12,980 nucleotides of DNA from Oscillospiraceae bacterium (GTDB taxonomy: Bacteria > Bacillota > Clostridia > Oscillospirales > Acutalibacteraceae). The stretch's first letter is position 1; every line of letters begins with the position of its first letter. The notes under the pieces were generated by a model. That model saw only the letters and a program-made list of their open reading frames with translations. It was not told the origin of the DNA and searched no databases. Positions 1-5,914 of the stretch are shown here, one piece after another. The stretch covers positions 1-12,980 of the forward strand of contig JAQVYP010000034.1 of the NCBI GenBank assembly GCA_029004655.1, read 5' to 3'. The position numbers and the translations under genes were made by a program.

Positions 1-49
1 TCAGGTGTTGCCCTTTCTGATGCTCTGTGCTACAATTTGGATTGTCCAT
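1..49 (-). CDS. IS30-family transposase, N-terminal fragment
   Basis: An ATG at 49-47 (minus strand) preceded by AAAGGA at good spacing opens a frame reading MDNPNCSTEHQKGQHL, which runs off the window edge. A start of the form ...STEHxKGxHL is, from memory, typical of IS30-family transposases of Clostridia and lactobacilli, just ahead of the helix-turn-helix domain. These enzymes move the element using a DDE catalytic core, which is not visible here. Only 16 codons are seen, so the family call rests on this short match plus the terminal-repeat-like sequence at 122-150. Whether the gene is intact cannot be judged. Confidence 0.6.
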   Translation of the reverse strand, partial: MDNPNCSTEHQKGQHL

Positions 50-112
50 AGTGATGATCCTTTCAGAATTGGTGTGTTGTAACTCAATTCTACCATAGGT
101 TCATCGCTATGG
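46..112 (-). promoter_or_regulatory. Inverted repeat that can hide the transposase start site
   Basis: On the minus strand the arm CCATAGCGATGAACC (112-98) can pair with GGATCATCACTATGG (60-46), matching at 13 of 15 positions. The start codon and part of the ribosome binding site lie in the second arm. A perfect inner stem of 7 bp joins 91-85 and 71-65. RNA entering from outside the element would fold this way and block translation. Such protection against outside transcription is known for several insertion sequences; applying it here is inference. Confidence 0.5.
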
Positions 113-178
113 ATCCTTTTTGCTATTACAACTTCATTTTACAATCTGCCATAATTAATTAACAAACAAAAAGGTTCT

Positions 179-256
179 AAAAAAGCCGAAAAATGGCCAC
201 ATTTGGCGGCGGTGGCTCAATATACCCTAAATGCGCTATTTCACGCCATTTTTCTC
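179..256 (-). other. Structured minus-strand element or gene remnant
   Basis: A perfect 10-bp inverted repeat (GAAAAATGGC at 188-197, GCCATTTTTC at 245-254) encloses a smaller GCCAC/GTGGC stem (196-200, 211-215). Read on the minus strand, the structure is followed by six U at 184-179, as in a terminator. The same strand also keeps a frame open for about 30 codons, ending in EPPPPNVAIFRLF-stop at 179-181. It could be the 3' end of a lost gene, a terminator or a repeated intergenic element. No other gene is visible in 151-289. Confidence 0.35.
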
Positions 257-289
257 GTCGTAACAAGCTCTCAAATAGATAAATGATTG

Positions 290-318
290 TTGACAAATCA
301 TAAAAATACAAGTATTAT
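290..318 (+). promoter_or_regulatory. Sigma-A promoter of the CorC-family gene
   Basis: TTGACA at 290-295 and TATTAT at 313-318 are separated by 17 bases, a near-perfect housekeeping promoter. The predicted start is about base 325, giving a leader of about 60 nt before the ATG at 385. No riboswitch was recognised in that leader. Confidence 0.8.
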
Positions 319-384
319 TAAATTGGTCAAAAACTGGGTTTTTTGTGTCAATTTATTTTATTAACAGAATGGAGTTTTTCTAAA

Positions 385-1743
385 ATGCCTGACCCCGACC
401 CTATGAGTGTTATTTTTAAACTGCTTGTTTTGCTGGCGCTTATTCTCGTAAATGCATTTTTTGCAATGAGTGAAATGGCAATCATAACATTAAATGATAA
501 TAAGGTCCGAAAGCAAGCTCTTGAGGGACATAAAGGCGCGCAGAAGGTTTTGAAGCTAATTGAAAACCCGTCAAGCTTTTTATCCACCATACAAATTGGT
601 GTAACATTGGCAGGGTTTTTAACATCTGCATCTGCAGCAGGCAATTTTGCCGAGCCACTAACAAAAACGTTTGTTGGCTGGTTAAACATAACCTCGGCAT
701 CAATGGTTTCCTTTGTCAGTGGTCTGTCAATGGTAATTGTGACTATTATAATGTCATACTTTTCACTTGTTTTGGGAGAGCTTGCGCCAAAGCGTATAGC
801 TATGCAACGCAGTGAGGAAATATCCTATAAAGTTGTTGGCATATTGTTGGCTGTTAAAAGTGCATTGAAACTTTTTATAAAACTTTTGTCATGGTCAACT
901 AACTTGGCTGTCAGATTTTTGGGATTTGATCCTAATGTCAGCCAGGTATCAGTCACCGAAGAAGAAATTCGTATGATGGTTGATGCAGGTGAGGAAAAGG
1001 GCGTAATTGAAGAAAGTGAAAAAGAAATGATTAACAATATCTTTGAATTTGATGATATTGTTGCATCCGATGTCATGACACATCGCACAGATTTTGTTGC
1101 TGTTGAAATCACGGAAAGTATTGCAGAAGTTATTGAAACCATATTAAGAGAAGGCTATTCAAGAATTCCGGTGTATGAAAATGAAATTGAAAATATCCGC
1201 GGTATATTATATGTAAAAGACCTTTTAAAATACGTTTCTGAAGAAATACCAAAAGATTTGAAATTATCTGAAATTATGAGAGATGTATTTTTTGTGCCGG
1301 AGTCCAAGCGTTGCCGCGATTTGTTTAACGAAATGACCGCAAAACATTTGCAAATGGTAATTGTTGCGGATGAATACGGCGGTGTTGCGGGACTTGTAAC
1401 TATAGAAGATTTGATCGAATCCATCGTTGGAAATATTCAGGATGAGTATGATGACGAGGATGAGGATATGGAGCAACTTAATGAAACAACCTTTACGATT
1501 GACGGAACAACCGATATCGAAGAGGTTGAGGATCTTTTGGATACCAAATTTCCTGAAGGTGAGTATGATACAATCGGCGGATTTATCATGTCGGTTATCG
1601 GCAGAATTCCGTTGCCGGATGAAAAGCCGAGCGTCGCATATGGCGATTATGTTTTTACAGTCGAGGAAATGGAAGAACGCCGAATTGAGCATATTCGTGC
1701 CGAAAAAGTGCATGGCTCAGAGATAGCGCCGGTTGAGCAATAA
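385..1743 (+). CDS. HlyC/CorC-family membrane protein (CNNM plus CBS domains)
   Basis: A 452-residue integral membrane protein of the family loosely annotated as hemolysin or CorC. Homologues such as B. subtilis MpfA and eukaryotic CNNMs act in Mg2+ efflux. The order is complete: N-terminal CNNM (DUF21) domain at about residues 8-190 with several membrane helices and the motifs NAFFAMSE and GELAPKR; a Bateman pair of CBS domains at about 225-345; an acidic linker (DEYDDEDEDMEQ); and a C-terminal CorC_HlyC domain at about 368-445. The start at 385 is chosen over an upstream TTG (343) because GGAG lies 10 bases before it and the upstream residues look non-coding. It is a single-gene unit, with its own promoter at 290 and a terminator at 1839. 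The family is secure. The ion, and efflux rather than uptake, is inferred. Confidence 0.92.
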   Translation: MPDPDPMSVIFKLLVLLALILVNAFFAMSEMAIITLNDNKVRKQALEGHKGAQKVLKLIENPSSFLSTIQIGVTLAGFLTSASAAGNFAEPLTKTFVGWLNITSASMVSFVSGLSMVIVTIIMSYFSLVLGELAPKRIAMQRSEEISYKVVGILLAVKSALKLFIKLLSWSTNLAVRFLGFDPNVSQVSVTEEEIRMMVDAGEEKGVIEESEKEMINNIFEFDDIVASDVMTHRTDFVAVEITESIAEVIETILREGYSRIPVYENEIENIRGILYVKDLLKYVSEEIPKDLKLSEIMRDVFFVPESKRCRDLFNEMTAKHLQMVIVADEYGGVAGLVTIEDLIESIVGNIQDEYDDEDEDMEQLNETTFTIDGTTDIEEVEDLLDTKFPEGEYDTIGGFIMSVIGRIPLPDEKPSVAYGDYVFTVEEMEERRIEHIRAEKVHGSEIAPVEQ

Positions 1744-1838
1744 AACAACACTTGGCATAGGTAAGAGATGTTATGATAAAATATCCGCATTGGGAATGAA
1801 GTTTTCCCACGGGAAACCGAAACTGCCAAAAATTAAAG

Positions 1839-1883
1839 CTGATGACTTCTGCGTTTTTTATCGCAGAAATTATCAGTTTTTTT
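1839..1883 (+). terminator. Intrinsic terminator after the CorC-family gene
   Basis: A 15-bp stem (1839-1853 with 1862-1876) containing one G-U pair and one mismatch closes an 8-base loop and is followed by seven T (1877-1883). It lies 95 bases past the stop codon at 1743. A smaller GGAAA/TTTCC hairpin at about 1803-1816 precedes it. Confidence 0.85.
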
Positions 1884-1903
1884 ATCTTGGGAGGGACAAA
1901 ATA

Positions 1904-1939
1904 ATGATTGAGTTTTTAATAGTAGGAGTAGATTTATAG
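1904..1939 (+). other. Micro-ORF with strong ribosome binding site
   Basis: GGGAGGG about 7 bases before an ATG starts an 11-codon frame, MIEFLIVGVDL, that stops at 1939. A second frame of nine codons (MLFFFEFMV) starts at 1941, also behind an AGGAG. Both lie beyond the terminator and just before the duplicated promoter. Translation is possible from the signals alone. No function is recognised, and they may be the worn 5' end of a lost gene. Confidence 0.2.
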
Positions 1940-1949
1940 GATGTTGTTT

Positions 1950-1973
1950 TTCTTCGAATTCATGGTATAATAA
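1950..1973 (+). repeat. 24-base direct repeat, copy 1, with extended -10 promoter
   Basis: This stretch is identical to 2065-2088. It ends in TGGTATAATAA, an extended -10 element (TG, one base, TATAAT at 1966-1971). A TTGTTT at 1944-1949, 16 bases upstream, could act as a weak -35. Transcription would start near 1978, inside the adjoining palindrome, and run through both hairpins into the YgjP-type gene. Confidence 0.75.
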
Positions 1974-1993
1974 TCACACGAATGTGATTATTA
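1968..1993. repeat. Perfect 11-bp palindrome overlapping promoter copy 1
   Basis: TAATAATCACA (1968-1978) and TGTGATTATTA (1983-1993) are exact inverted repeats around CGAA. The palindrome begins inside the -10 box of promoter copy 1 and spans its predicted start. It could be an operator at which a repressor blocks this promoter, or part of a hairpin at the 5' end of the transcript. The sequence alone does not decide between these. Confidence 0.6.
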
Positions 1994-2004
1994 AAATATT
2001 AAAA

Positions 2005-2049
2005 GCACCTTTTGCTCGCCGCTGCGAGCGGCAACCGCAAAAGCTGTGC
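2005..2049 (+). other. Strong GC-rich hairpin without U tract
   Basis: Nested stems pair GCAC/GTGC (2005-2008, 2046-2049), CTTTTGC/GCAAAAG (2009-2015, 2037-2043) and GCCGCT/AGCGGC (2018-2023, 2027-2032), about 17 bp in total. It stands out as GC-rich in AT-rich DNA and has no following T run, so it is not a standard terminator. It sits between the two 24-base repeats and would form part of a structured leader made from promoter copy 1. Confidence 0.6.
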
Positions 2050-2064
2050 ATATTATATCATTCA

Positions 2065-2088
2065 TTCTTCGAATTCATGGTATAATAA
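2065..2088 (+). repeat. 24-base direct repeat, copy 2, promoter of the YgjP-type gene
   Basis: An exact copy of 1950-1973 placed 115 bases downstream. It carries the same extended -10 (TG at 2078-2079, TATAAT at 2081-2086) with no good -35. A start near 2093 gives a short leader of about 27 nt to the gene at 2120, so this is the simplest promoter for the 2120-3812 gene run. Confidence 0.7.
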
Positions 2089-2119
2089 CAACCAATGGTT
2101 TTAGGAGATTAATATATGT

Positions 2120-2641
2120 ATGTATGAGTATATATTAAAGCGCTCAAAACGTCGCACTATGTCACTGGAAATTTCAAAAGATTTAGAAATTATCGTTCGT
2201 GCTCCACTAAGTTTGTCCAAATTGCAAACAGACTCTTTTGTCGAGGGTCAAACAGAGTGGATTGAAAGGCATATAATAATTCGTAAAAAGCTAAATGAAA
2301 GTCAACCGGAGCTAGCAAAGGAAGAAATTTGGGAGCTGAGGGCAAAAGCAAAAGCTGTTATTCCACTAAAAGTTGATTATTATAGTCGACTTATGGATCT
2401 TGAACCAACTGATGTAAAAATCACTTCCGCCAAAACACGATTTGGAAGTTGCAGCGGTAAAAACAGCATTTGCTTTTCATATATGCTGATGCTTTATCCC
2501 GATTCTGCTATCGATTATGTGGTGGTGCACGAATTGGCACATATTAAACACCATAATCACAGTAAATTATTTTACGCACTTATAGAAAAATACATACCGG
2601 ATTATAAAGAACGTACTAAATTGTTAAAATCACAATTCTAA
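2120..2641 (+). CDS. YgjP-type M48 metallopeptidase domain protein
   Basis: A 173-residue protein of the YgjP (DUF45, WLM/SprT-like) group of predicted zinc metallopeptidases. The signature HELAH at residues 137-141 supplies two zinc ligands and the catalytic Glu, and His147 fits the third ligand of the HExxHxxxxxH pattern. The conserved block RFGSCSGKNSICFS (107-120) precedes it, as in E. coli YgjP. No signal peptide or membrane segment is seen, so it is probably cytoplasmic. The start at 2120 has AGGAG (2103-2107) 12 bases upstream, which is long. A nearer ATG at 2116 reads only three codons before a TGA that overlaps the true start, so it may feed ribosomes onto it. The gene heads a run with the next two genes (gaps of 53 and 44 bases). 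The family is clear; the substrate is unknown. Confidence 0.88.
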   Translation: MYEYILKRSKRRTMSLEISKDLEIIVRAPLSLSKLQTDSFVEGQTEWIERHIIIRKKLNESQPELAKEEIWELRAKAKAVIPLKVDYYSRLMDLEPTDVKITSAKTRFGSCSGKNSICFSYMLMLYPDSAIDYVVVHELAHIKHHNHSKLFYALIEKYIPDYKERTKLLKSQF

Positions 2642-2694
2642 TACAATGGAATCATTTCAGGGCTGTTTTAATAGAAATAAAGGTGTTAATTAAT

Positions 2695-3129
2695 ATGCAA
2701 ATTTTTATAGATGCGGACGGTTGCCCGGTGGTTGACATCACCGTAAGAGTGGCGAAGGAAAATAATATTGGGTGCGTAATATTATGTGACACTGCTCATA
2801 TATTTGAAAAAGATGGAGCAACCACAATCACGGTTGAAAAAGGTGCCGATAGCGTGGATTTTAAGTTGGTAAACATGGTTCATAATGGTGATGTCGTGGT
2901 AACACAGGATTATGGACTTGCGGCAATGTGCTTGGCGAGACAGGCGTTGCCTATAAGCCAAAACGGGCTAATATTTACAGACAAAAATATTGATGAGCTT
3001 TTGTACACTCGCTATATCTCCAAAAAAATCCGCAATGCGGGTGGCAGGATTAAAGGTCCATCAAAACGAACGCCCGATCAGGATGTTGCATTCGAAGAAA
3101 AACTTAAACAGTTGGTGAAGCAACAATAG
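2695..3129 (+). CDS. YaiI/YqxD family protein (UPF0178, DUF188)
   Basis: A 144-residue soluble protein matching the UPF0178 family along its whole length. The N-terminal hallmark FIDADGCPV (residues 4-12), the VEKGADSVD block (47-55), VVTQDYGLA (68-76) and the basic GRIKGPSKRT segment (117-126) before the C-terminal helix are all present. The conserved acidic residues fit the PIN-like nuclease fold suggested for this family, but no biochemical role is established. The ATG at 2695 is preferred over a GTG at 2683 because the AAAGGTG ribosome binding site overlaps that GTG and lies 9 bases before the ATG, and because the family motif starts at once after it. It probably shares a transcript with the genes on either side. 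Confidence 0.9.
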   Translation: MQIFIDADGCPVVDITVRVAKENNIGCVILCDTAHIFEKDGATTITVEKGADSVDFKLVNMVHNGDVVVTQDYGLAAMCLARQALPISQNGLIFTDKNIDELLYTRYISKKIRNAGGRIKGPSKRTPDQDVAFEEKLKQLVKQQ

Positions 3130-3173
3130 TGAAACTTGGAAAACCTATAAAAATGTTAGTGGGGTATTTATAA

Positions 3174-3812
3174 ATGCAAGAATGGATTATTAATATTATG
3201 AATCAATTTGGGTACTGGGGTATTGCCCTGTTGATTGCAATAGAAAATATTTTTCCACCCATTCCATCGGAGATAATTCTAACTTTTGGCGGATTCATGA
3301 CTACTTACACTACTATGAATATGTGGCTCGTAATTTTGTTTGCGACCATTGGTTCAATGGTGGGTGCGATTGTGCTTTATAGCGTGGGACGTTTGCTTAC
3401 TCCCGAAAGGCTTGACAGGTTGATTGATAAAGTTGAGCCTGTGCTACGTATAAAAAAAGAGGATGTAAGAAAAGCAGAGAGTTGGTTTAACAAAAGAGGC
3501 AATTTCACAGTTTTCTTCTGTAGATTTATCCCTATTGTTCGCAGTCTTATCTCAATTCCGGCGGGAATGGCAAGCATGAATTTTGCGAGTTTTTTGATTT
3601 TCACCACGTTTGGTTCTGCAATTTGGAATGTGGTTTTAGTGTATCTTGGCTCGGTTTTCGGAGAGAATTGGGGCGTTATTGCTGATGTTATGGAAAAGTA
3701 TTCTTCAGTTACTCTTGTGATTTTAGCCATAATCGCAATTGCTCTTGTGTCTTGGCTCATAATAAGTAGAAAAAACAAGAAAATTGAAGAGGTAACAAGT
3801 AAAAAGAATTGA
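3174..3812 (+). CDS. DedA family membrane protein
   Basis: A 212-residue multi-pass membrane protein of the DedA (SNARE-associated/VTT) family. Members include lipid scramblases and flippases such as UptA, PetA and DedA that recycle undecaprenyl phosphate or phosphatidylethanolamine. Visible hallmarks are the re-entrant segment ENIFPPIPSE (residues 24-33), with its acidic residues, and FCRFIPIVRSLISIPAG (115-131), with the conserved arginines. These are followed by GMASM and further hydrophobic helices, then a Lys-rich cytoplasmic tail (199-212). The ribosome binding site is weak (GTGGGG, 9 bases upstream). It is the last gene of the run starting at 2120; no terminator is seen before the next promoter at 3898, so the terminator at 3963 may serve it too. 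The transported lipid is not predictable here. Confidence 0.9.
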   Translation: MQEWIINIMNQFGYWGIALLIAIENIFPPIPSEIILTFGGFMTTYTTMNMWLVILFATIGSMVGAIVLYSVGRLLTPERLDRLIDKVEPVLRIKKEDVRKAESWFNKRGNFTVFFCRFIPIVRSLISIPAGMASMNFASFLIFTTFGSAIWNVVLVYLGSVFGENWGVIADVMEKYSSVTLVILAIIAIALVSWLIISRKNKKIEEVTSKKN

Positions 3813-3897
3813 ATTACCTGATTTATCAAAAAATATTGGTAAAAAGTACATAGATTAAACAATAAATGCTAATTTTCAACATTAAAAAGCATAAAGC

Positions 3898-3926
3898 TTG
3901 ACTAAATTGCAATAATAAGGTATAAT
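3898..3926 (+). promoter_or_regulatory. Consensus sigma-A promoter of the helicase leader
   Basis: TTGACT (3898-3903) and a perfect TATAAT (3921-3926) are spaced by 17 bases. The start is predicted near 3933, only about 30 bases before a terminator stem and 124 bases before the helicase ATG. Confidence 0.85.
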
Positions 3927-3932
3927 ATTTCT

Positions 3933-3996
3933 CTACAGCTACTAGTGTTACGAATTATGACGATAAACGAGGAGTGTAATCCTCGTTTATTTTTTT
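3933..3996 (+). ncRNA. Candidate short terminated leader RNA of about 64 nt
   Basis: The strong promoter at 3898-3926 and the strong terminator at 3963-3996 define a short transcript on their own. No protein frame of useful length lies between them. It may be the prematurely ended product of an attenuator upstream of the helicase gene, a free small RNA, or both. The stem sequence is repeated at the helicase ribosome binding site (4043-4051), which favours a regulatory role. Existence of the RNA is inferred from signals only. Confidence 0.5.
3963..3996 (+). terminator. Intrinsic terminator or attenuator before the helicase gene
   Basis: ATAAACGAGGA (3963-3973) pairs perfectly over 11 bp with TCCTCGTTTAT (3980-3990) around a six-base loop, followed by T6 (3991-3996). 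It lies downstream of the promoter at 3898 and upstream of the helicase, so helicase expression needs either read-through or a further promoter in 3997-4040, where only weak -10-like CATAAT boxes are seen (within GCATAATAG repeated at 4006-4014 and 4017-4025). Confidence 0.88.
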
Positions 3997-4042
3997 GCAA
4001 TAAAGGCATAATAGAAGCATAATAGTGAAAAAATAGAAACAG

Positions 4043-4051
4043 AAACGAGGA
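4043..4051 (+). promoter_or_regulatory. Helicase ribosome binding site identical to the terminator 5' arm
   Basis: AAACGAGGA here repeats 3965-3973 exactly and is therefore complementary over 9 bases to the terminator 3' arm TCCTCGTTT (3980-3988). In a read-through transcript the 3' arm can pair either with its own hairpin partner or with this ribosome binding site. The core GAGG is 6 bases from the ATG at 4057, so it is clearly the functional site. Confidence 0.7.
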
Positions 4052-4056
4052 AACAC

Positions 4057-5757
4057 ATGGAAGACATCTCTTTTTCAGAGCTTAATTTAATGCCAAAGAT
4101 ACAAATGGCAATTGATGAAATGGGTTTTGATGTATCAACTGAAATTCAAGCAAAGGCAATTCCGATGATCAGATCGGGTGTAGACGTTATTGGTCGTTCG
4201 CAAACAGGGACAGGTAAAACAATAGCATTTGCTATTCCTGCAATAGAGAAAATTGATACTGATGAGGAACGATCAACAGTTCAAGTGCTTATTCTGTGCC
4301 CAACGCGTGAGCTGGCACAGCAGGGCTGCGAGGAAATCAAAAAACTTATCAAGTACAAATCCGGAATTTATCCGGTTGAAGTGTATGGTGGAGCTCCAAT
4401 GGACCGCCAAATAATGAAACTTCGCAAAGCAAATATTGTTATTGGCACTCCGGGCCGTGTAATGGATCATATGCGCAGACGCACATTGAAGCTTGATAAT
4501 TTGAAAATGGTTGTGTTGGACGAAGCAGACGAAATGCTAAGCATGGGATTTAAAGAGGATATTGAAACAATCCTTATTGATACTCCGGCTGACAGGCAAA
4601 CTGTTTTGTTCTCTGCAACAATGCCTGCATCAATCATGGCTCTGACTAAACAATTTCAAAAAAATCCGAAAGTAATTGAGATAAACAAGGCACAGGTTAC
4701 ATTGGAAAATATTAATCAGGCATTTGTGGATGTTCCAATGGGTAGAAAAATGGACGCATTAAATCTTTTGCTTCGTTTTTATTCACCTAAGTTAGCAATG
4801 ATTTTTTGTAACACCAAAAGCATGGTTGATGATGTTTCAGGATACCTGACCAACAATGGTTTTAATGCTGAAGGTTTGCACGGGGATATGAAACAGGCAC
4901 AGCGTACGAAAGTAATGGACAGCTTCAAATATGGCAAAACTGCGATTCTTGTTGCTACCGATGTTGCGGCTCGCGGTATAGATGTTAATGATGTTGATTA
5001 TGTTATTAACTTTGATATTCCGCAAAATGTTGAGTATTATGTGCATAGAATCGGTCGTACCGGACGTGCAGGAAAAGCTGGCAAAGCACTAACCATTTGC
5101 AGTGGACGCCATCAAGCATACACAATGAGAAGTATTGCATTTTCAGTTAAGTCTGAAATCAACGAAATTCCCATTCCTTCCGTTGAAGATATTAATGCAA
5201 AAAGCGATGAGAATCACATTATAGCGATTGAAGAAGCACTCAACTCCAGAGCTAAAGACAAGTTTACGAATATGGCACAAGAACTTATTTCCAAAGGATA
5301 TGAAGCGGAAAAAATCGCTGCGGTAATGCTTCAACTTCATTTCGGAACTGAGGAAACACATTTAAAAGATATTAAGGTCGAGGCCAGAAGTAAACCGATT
5401 GCACAGGGTTCCTTCCGTGCAAACGGGGACTTTCAAAAAATTGTTATTGATATTGGACGCAGTAACCGTGTTGCACCAAATCATATTGTTGGTGCTATTA
5501 CAGAGCGAACTTCATTATCAGGAAAAGATATCGGTAAGATTGAGATTTTTGACGACCGTACGGTTGTAGCTGTTCCGTCAAGCAATATATCATCAGTTGT
5601 TGATGATATGGTTGGTTGTAAAATATGTGGTCAACCAACAAAAACAGCGCTTTTTTCAGACAAGCAAAAACCTGCTGCAAGGCGCTATTACGGTAAGAAT
5701 GAAAAGGACAGCAACAGTAGAAGAACTAACGGATACCGCCCAAAGCGCTCATATTAA
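4057..5757 (+). CDS. DEAD-box ATP-dependent RNA helicase (DeaD/CshA type)
   Basis: A 566-residue RNA helicase that uses ATP to open short RNA duplexes, typically in ribosome assembly, mRNA decay and cold growth. All core motifs are present: Q motif (TEIQAKAIP, about 27-35), I SQTGTGKT (47-54), Ia PTRELAQ (81-87), Ib TPGR (130-133), II DEAD (154-157), III SAT (185-187), V ATDVAARGID (299-308) and VI HRIGRTGRAG (329-338). After the two RecA-like domains comes a helical region (about 385-440), then a DbpA-type RNA-binding domain (about 450-525) and a basic tail rich in Arg, Lys and Tyr. This places it with the DeaD/CsdA/DbpA group, not the shorter helicases. It is a single-gene unit behind the unusual leader at 3933-4051 and ends at the terminator at 5773. 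Autoregulation through the leader is inference. Confidence 0.95.
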   Translation: MEDISFSELNLMPKIQMAIDEMGFDVSTEIQAKAIPMIRSGVDVIGRSQTGTGKTIAFAIPAIEKIDTDEERSTVQVLILCPTRELAQQGCEEIKKLIKYKSGIYPVEVYGGAPMDRQIMKLRKANIVIGTPGRVMDHMRRRTLKLDNLKMVVLDEADEMLSMGFKEDIETILIDTPADRQTVLFSATMPASIMALTKQFQKNPKVIEINKAQVTLENINQAFVDVPMGRKMDALNLLLRFYSPKLAMIFCNTKSMVDDVSGYLTNNGFNAEGLHGDMKQAQRTKVMDSFKYGKTAILVATDVAARGIDVNDVDYVINFDIPQNVEYYVHRIGRTGRAGKAGKALTICSGRHQAYTMRSIAFSVKSEINEIPIPSVEDINAKSDENHIIAIEEALNSRAKDKFTNMAQELISKGYEAEKIAAVMLQLHFGTEETHLKDIKVEARSKPIAQGSFRANGDFQKIVIDIGRSNRVAPNHIVGAITERTSLSGKDIGKIEIFDDRTVVAVPSSNISSVVDDMVGCKICGQPTKTALFSDKQKPAARRYYGKNEKDSNSRRTNGYRPKRSY

Positions 5758-5772
5758 ATATAAAATTTAAGT

Positions 5773-5826
5773 AAAATGCCCGTGTTAAAAACCACCATTT
5801 ATAGGTGGTTTATACACGGGCATTTT
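5773..5826 (+). terminator. Long-stem terminator after the helicase gene
   Basis: AATGCCCGTGT pairs with ACACGGGCATT as an outer stem (about 5773-5785 with 5814-5826), and an inner stem AAACCACC/GGTGGTTT (5789-5796, 5804-5811) stacks on it. The 3' side continues into TTTTTGCTTT. The flanking A-run makes weak activity on the other strand possible, but the hcp operon has its own terminator before it. Confidence 0.88.
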
Positions 5827-5851
5827 TGCTTTATTTTAAAAATATTGAATT

Positions 5852-5899
5852 AATAAAAACAGATGGGAATCAACTAATATATCTATTAGCTGATTCCCA
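5852..5899 (-). terminator. Intrinsic terminator of the hcp operon
   Basis: On the minus strand a 16-bp stem (5899-5884 with 5879-5864) with one G-U pair closes a 4-base loop and is followed by TCTGTTTTTATT. It begins 16 bases after the hcp stop codon and faces the helicase terminator. Confidence 0.88.
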
Positions 5900-5914
5900 C
5901 TACGAATATTATAT

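Larger units (their letters stand above)
1..150 (-). mobile_element. Left end of an IS30-like insertion sequence (partial)
   Basis: The window opens inside an insertion sequence read on the minus strand. Its probable outer end is at about base 150, where the minus strand begins GGCAGATTGTAAAATGAAG. This resembles the terminal repeats I recall for Firmicutes IS30-family elements. Inside it are a leader with a long inverted repeat and the start of a transposase. The other end lies outside the window, so the terminal repeat pair and target duplication cannot be confirmed. The boundary at 150 is inferred from the terminal-repeat-like sequence and the change to unrelated AT-rich DNA. Confidence 0.6.

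Noticed and set aside
319..384. Leader of the CorC-family gene considered as a Mg or Mn riboswitch
   Set aside because: It is only about 60 nt and AT-rich, with just a weak A/T stem near 328-345. No conserved M-box or yybP-ykoY sequence is visible.
1264..1713. 149-codon minus-strand frame inside the CorC-family gene
   Set aside because: It is fully antisense to a well-supported gene and has no ribosome binding site or family motif.
1733..1939. 68-codon plus-strand frame overlapping the end of the CorC-family gene
   Set aside because: It starts at a TTG without a ribosome binding site, runs through a strong terminator stem and has no recognisable protein features. Only its last 11 codons have translation signals.
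2005..2049. GC-rich hairpin considered as a terminator
   Set aside because: No T-rich tract follows on either strand, so it was listed as an RNA structure instead.
3377..3862. 161-codon minus-strand frame over the DedA gene
   Set aside because: The hydrophobic composition only mirrors the DedA coding strand; no start signals or homology are recognised.
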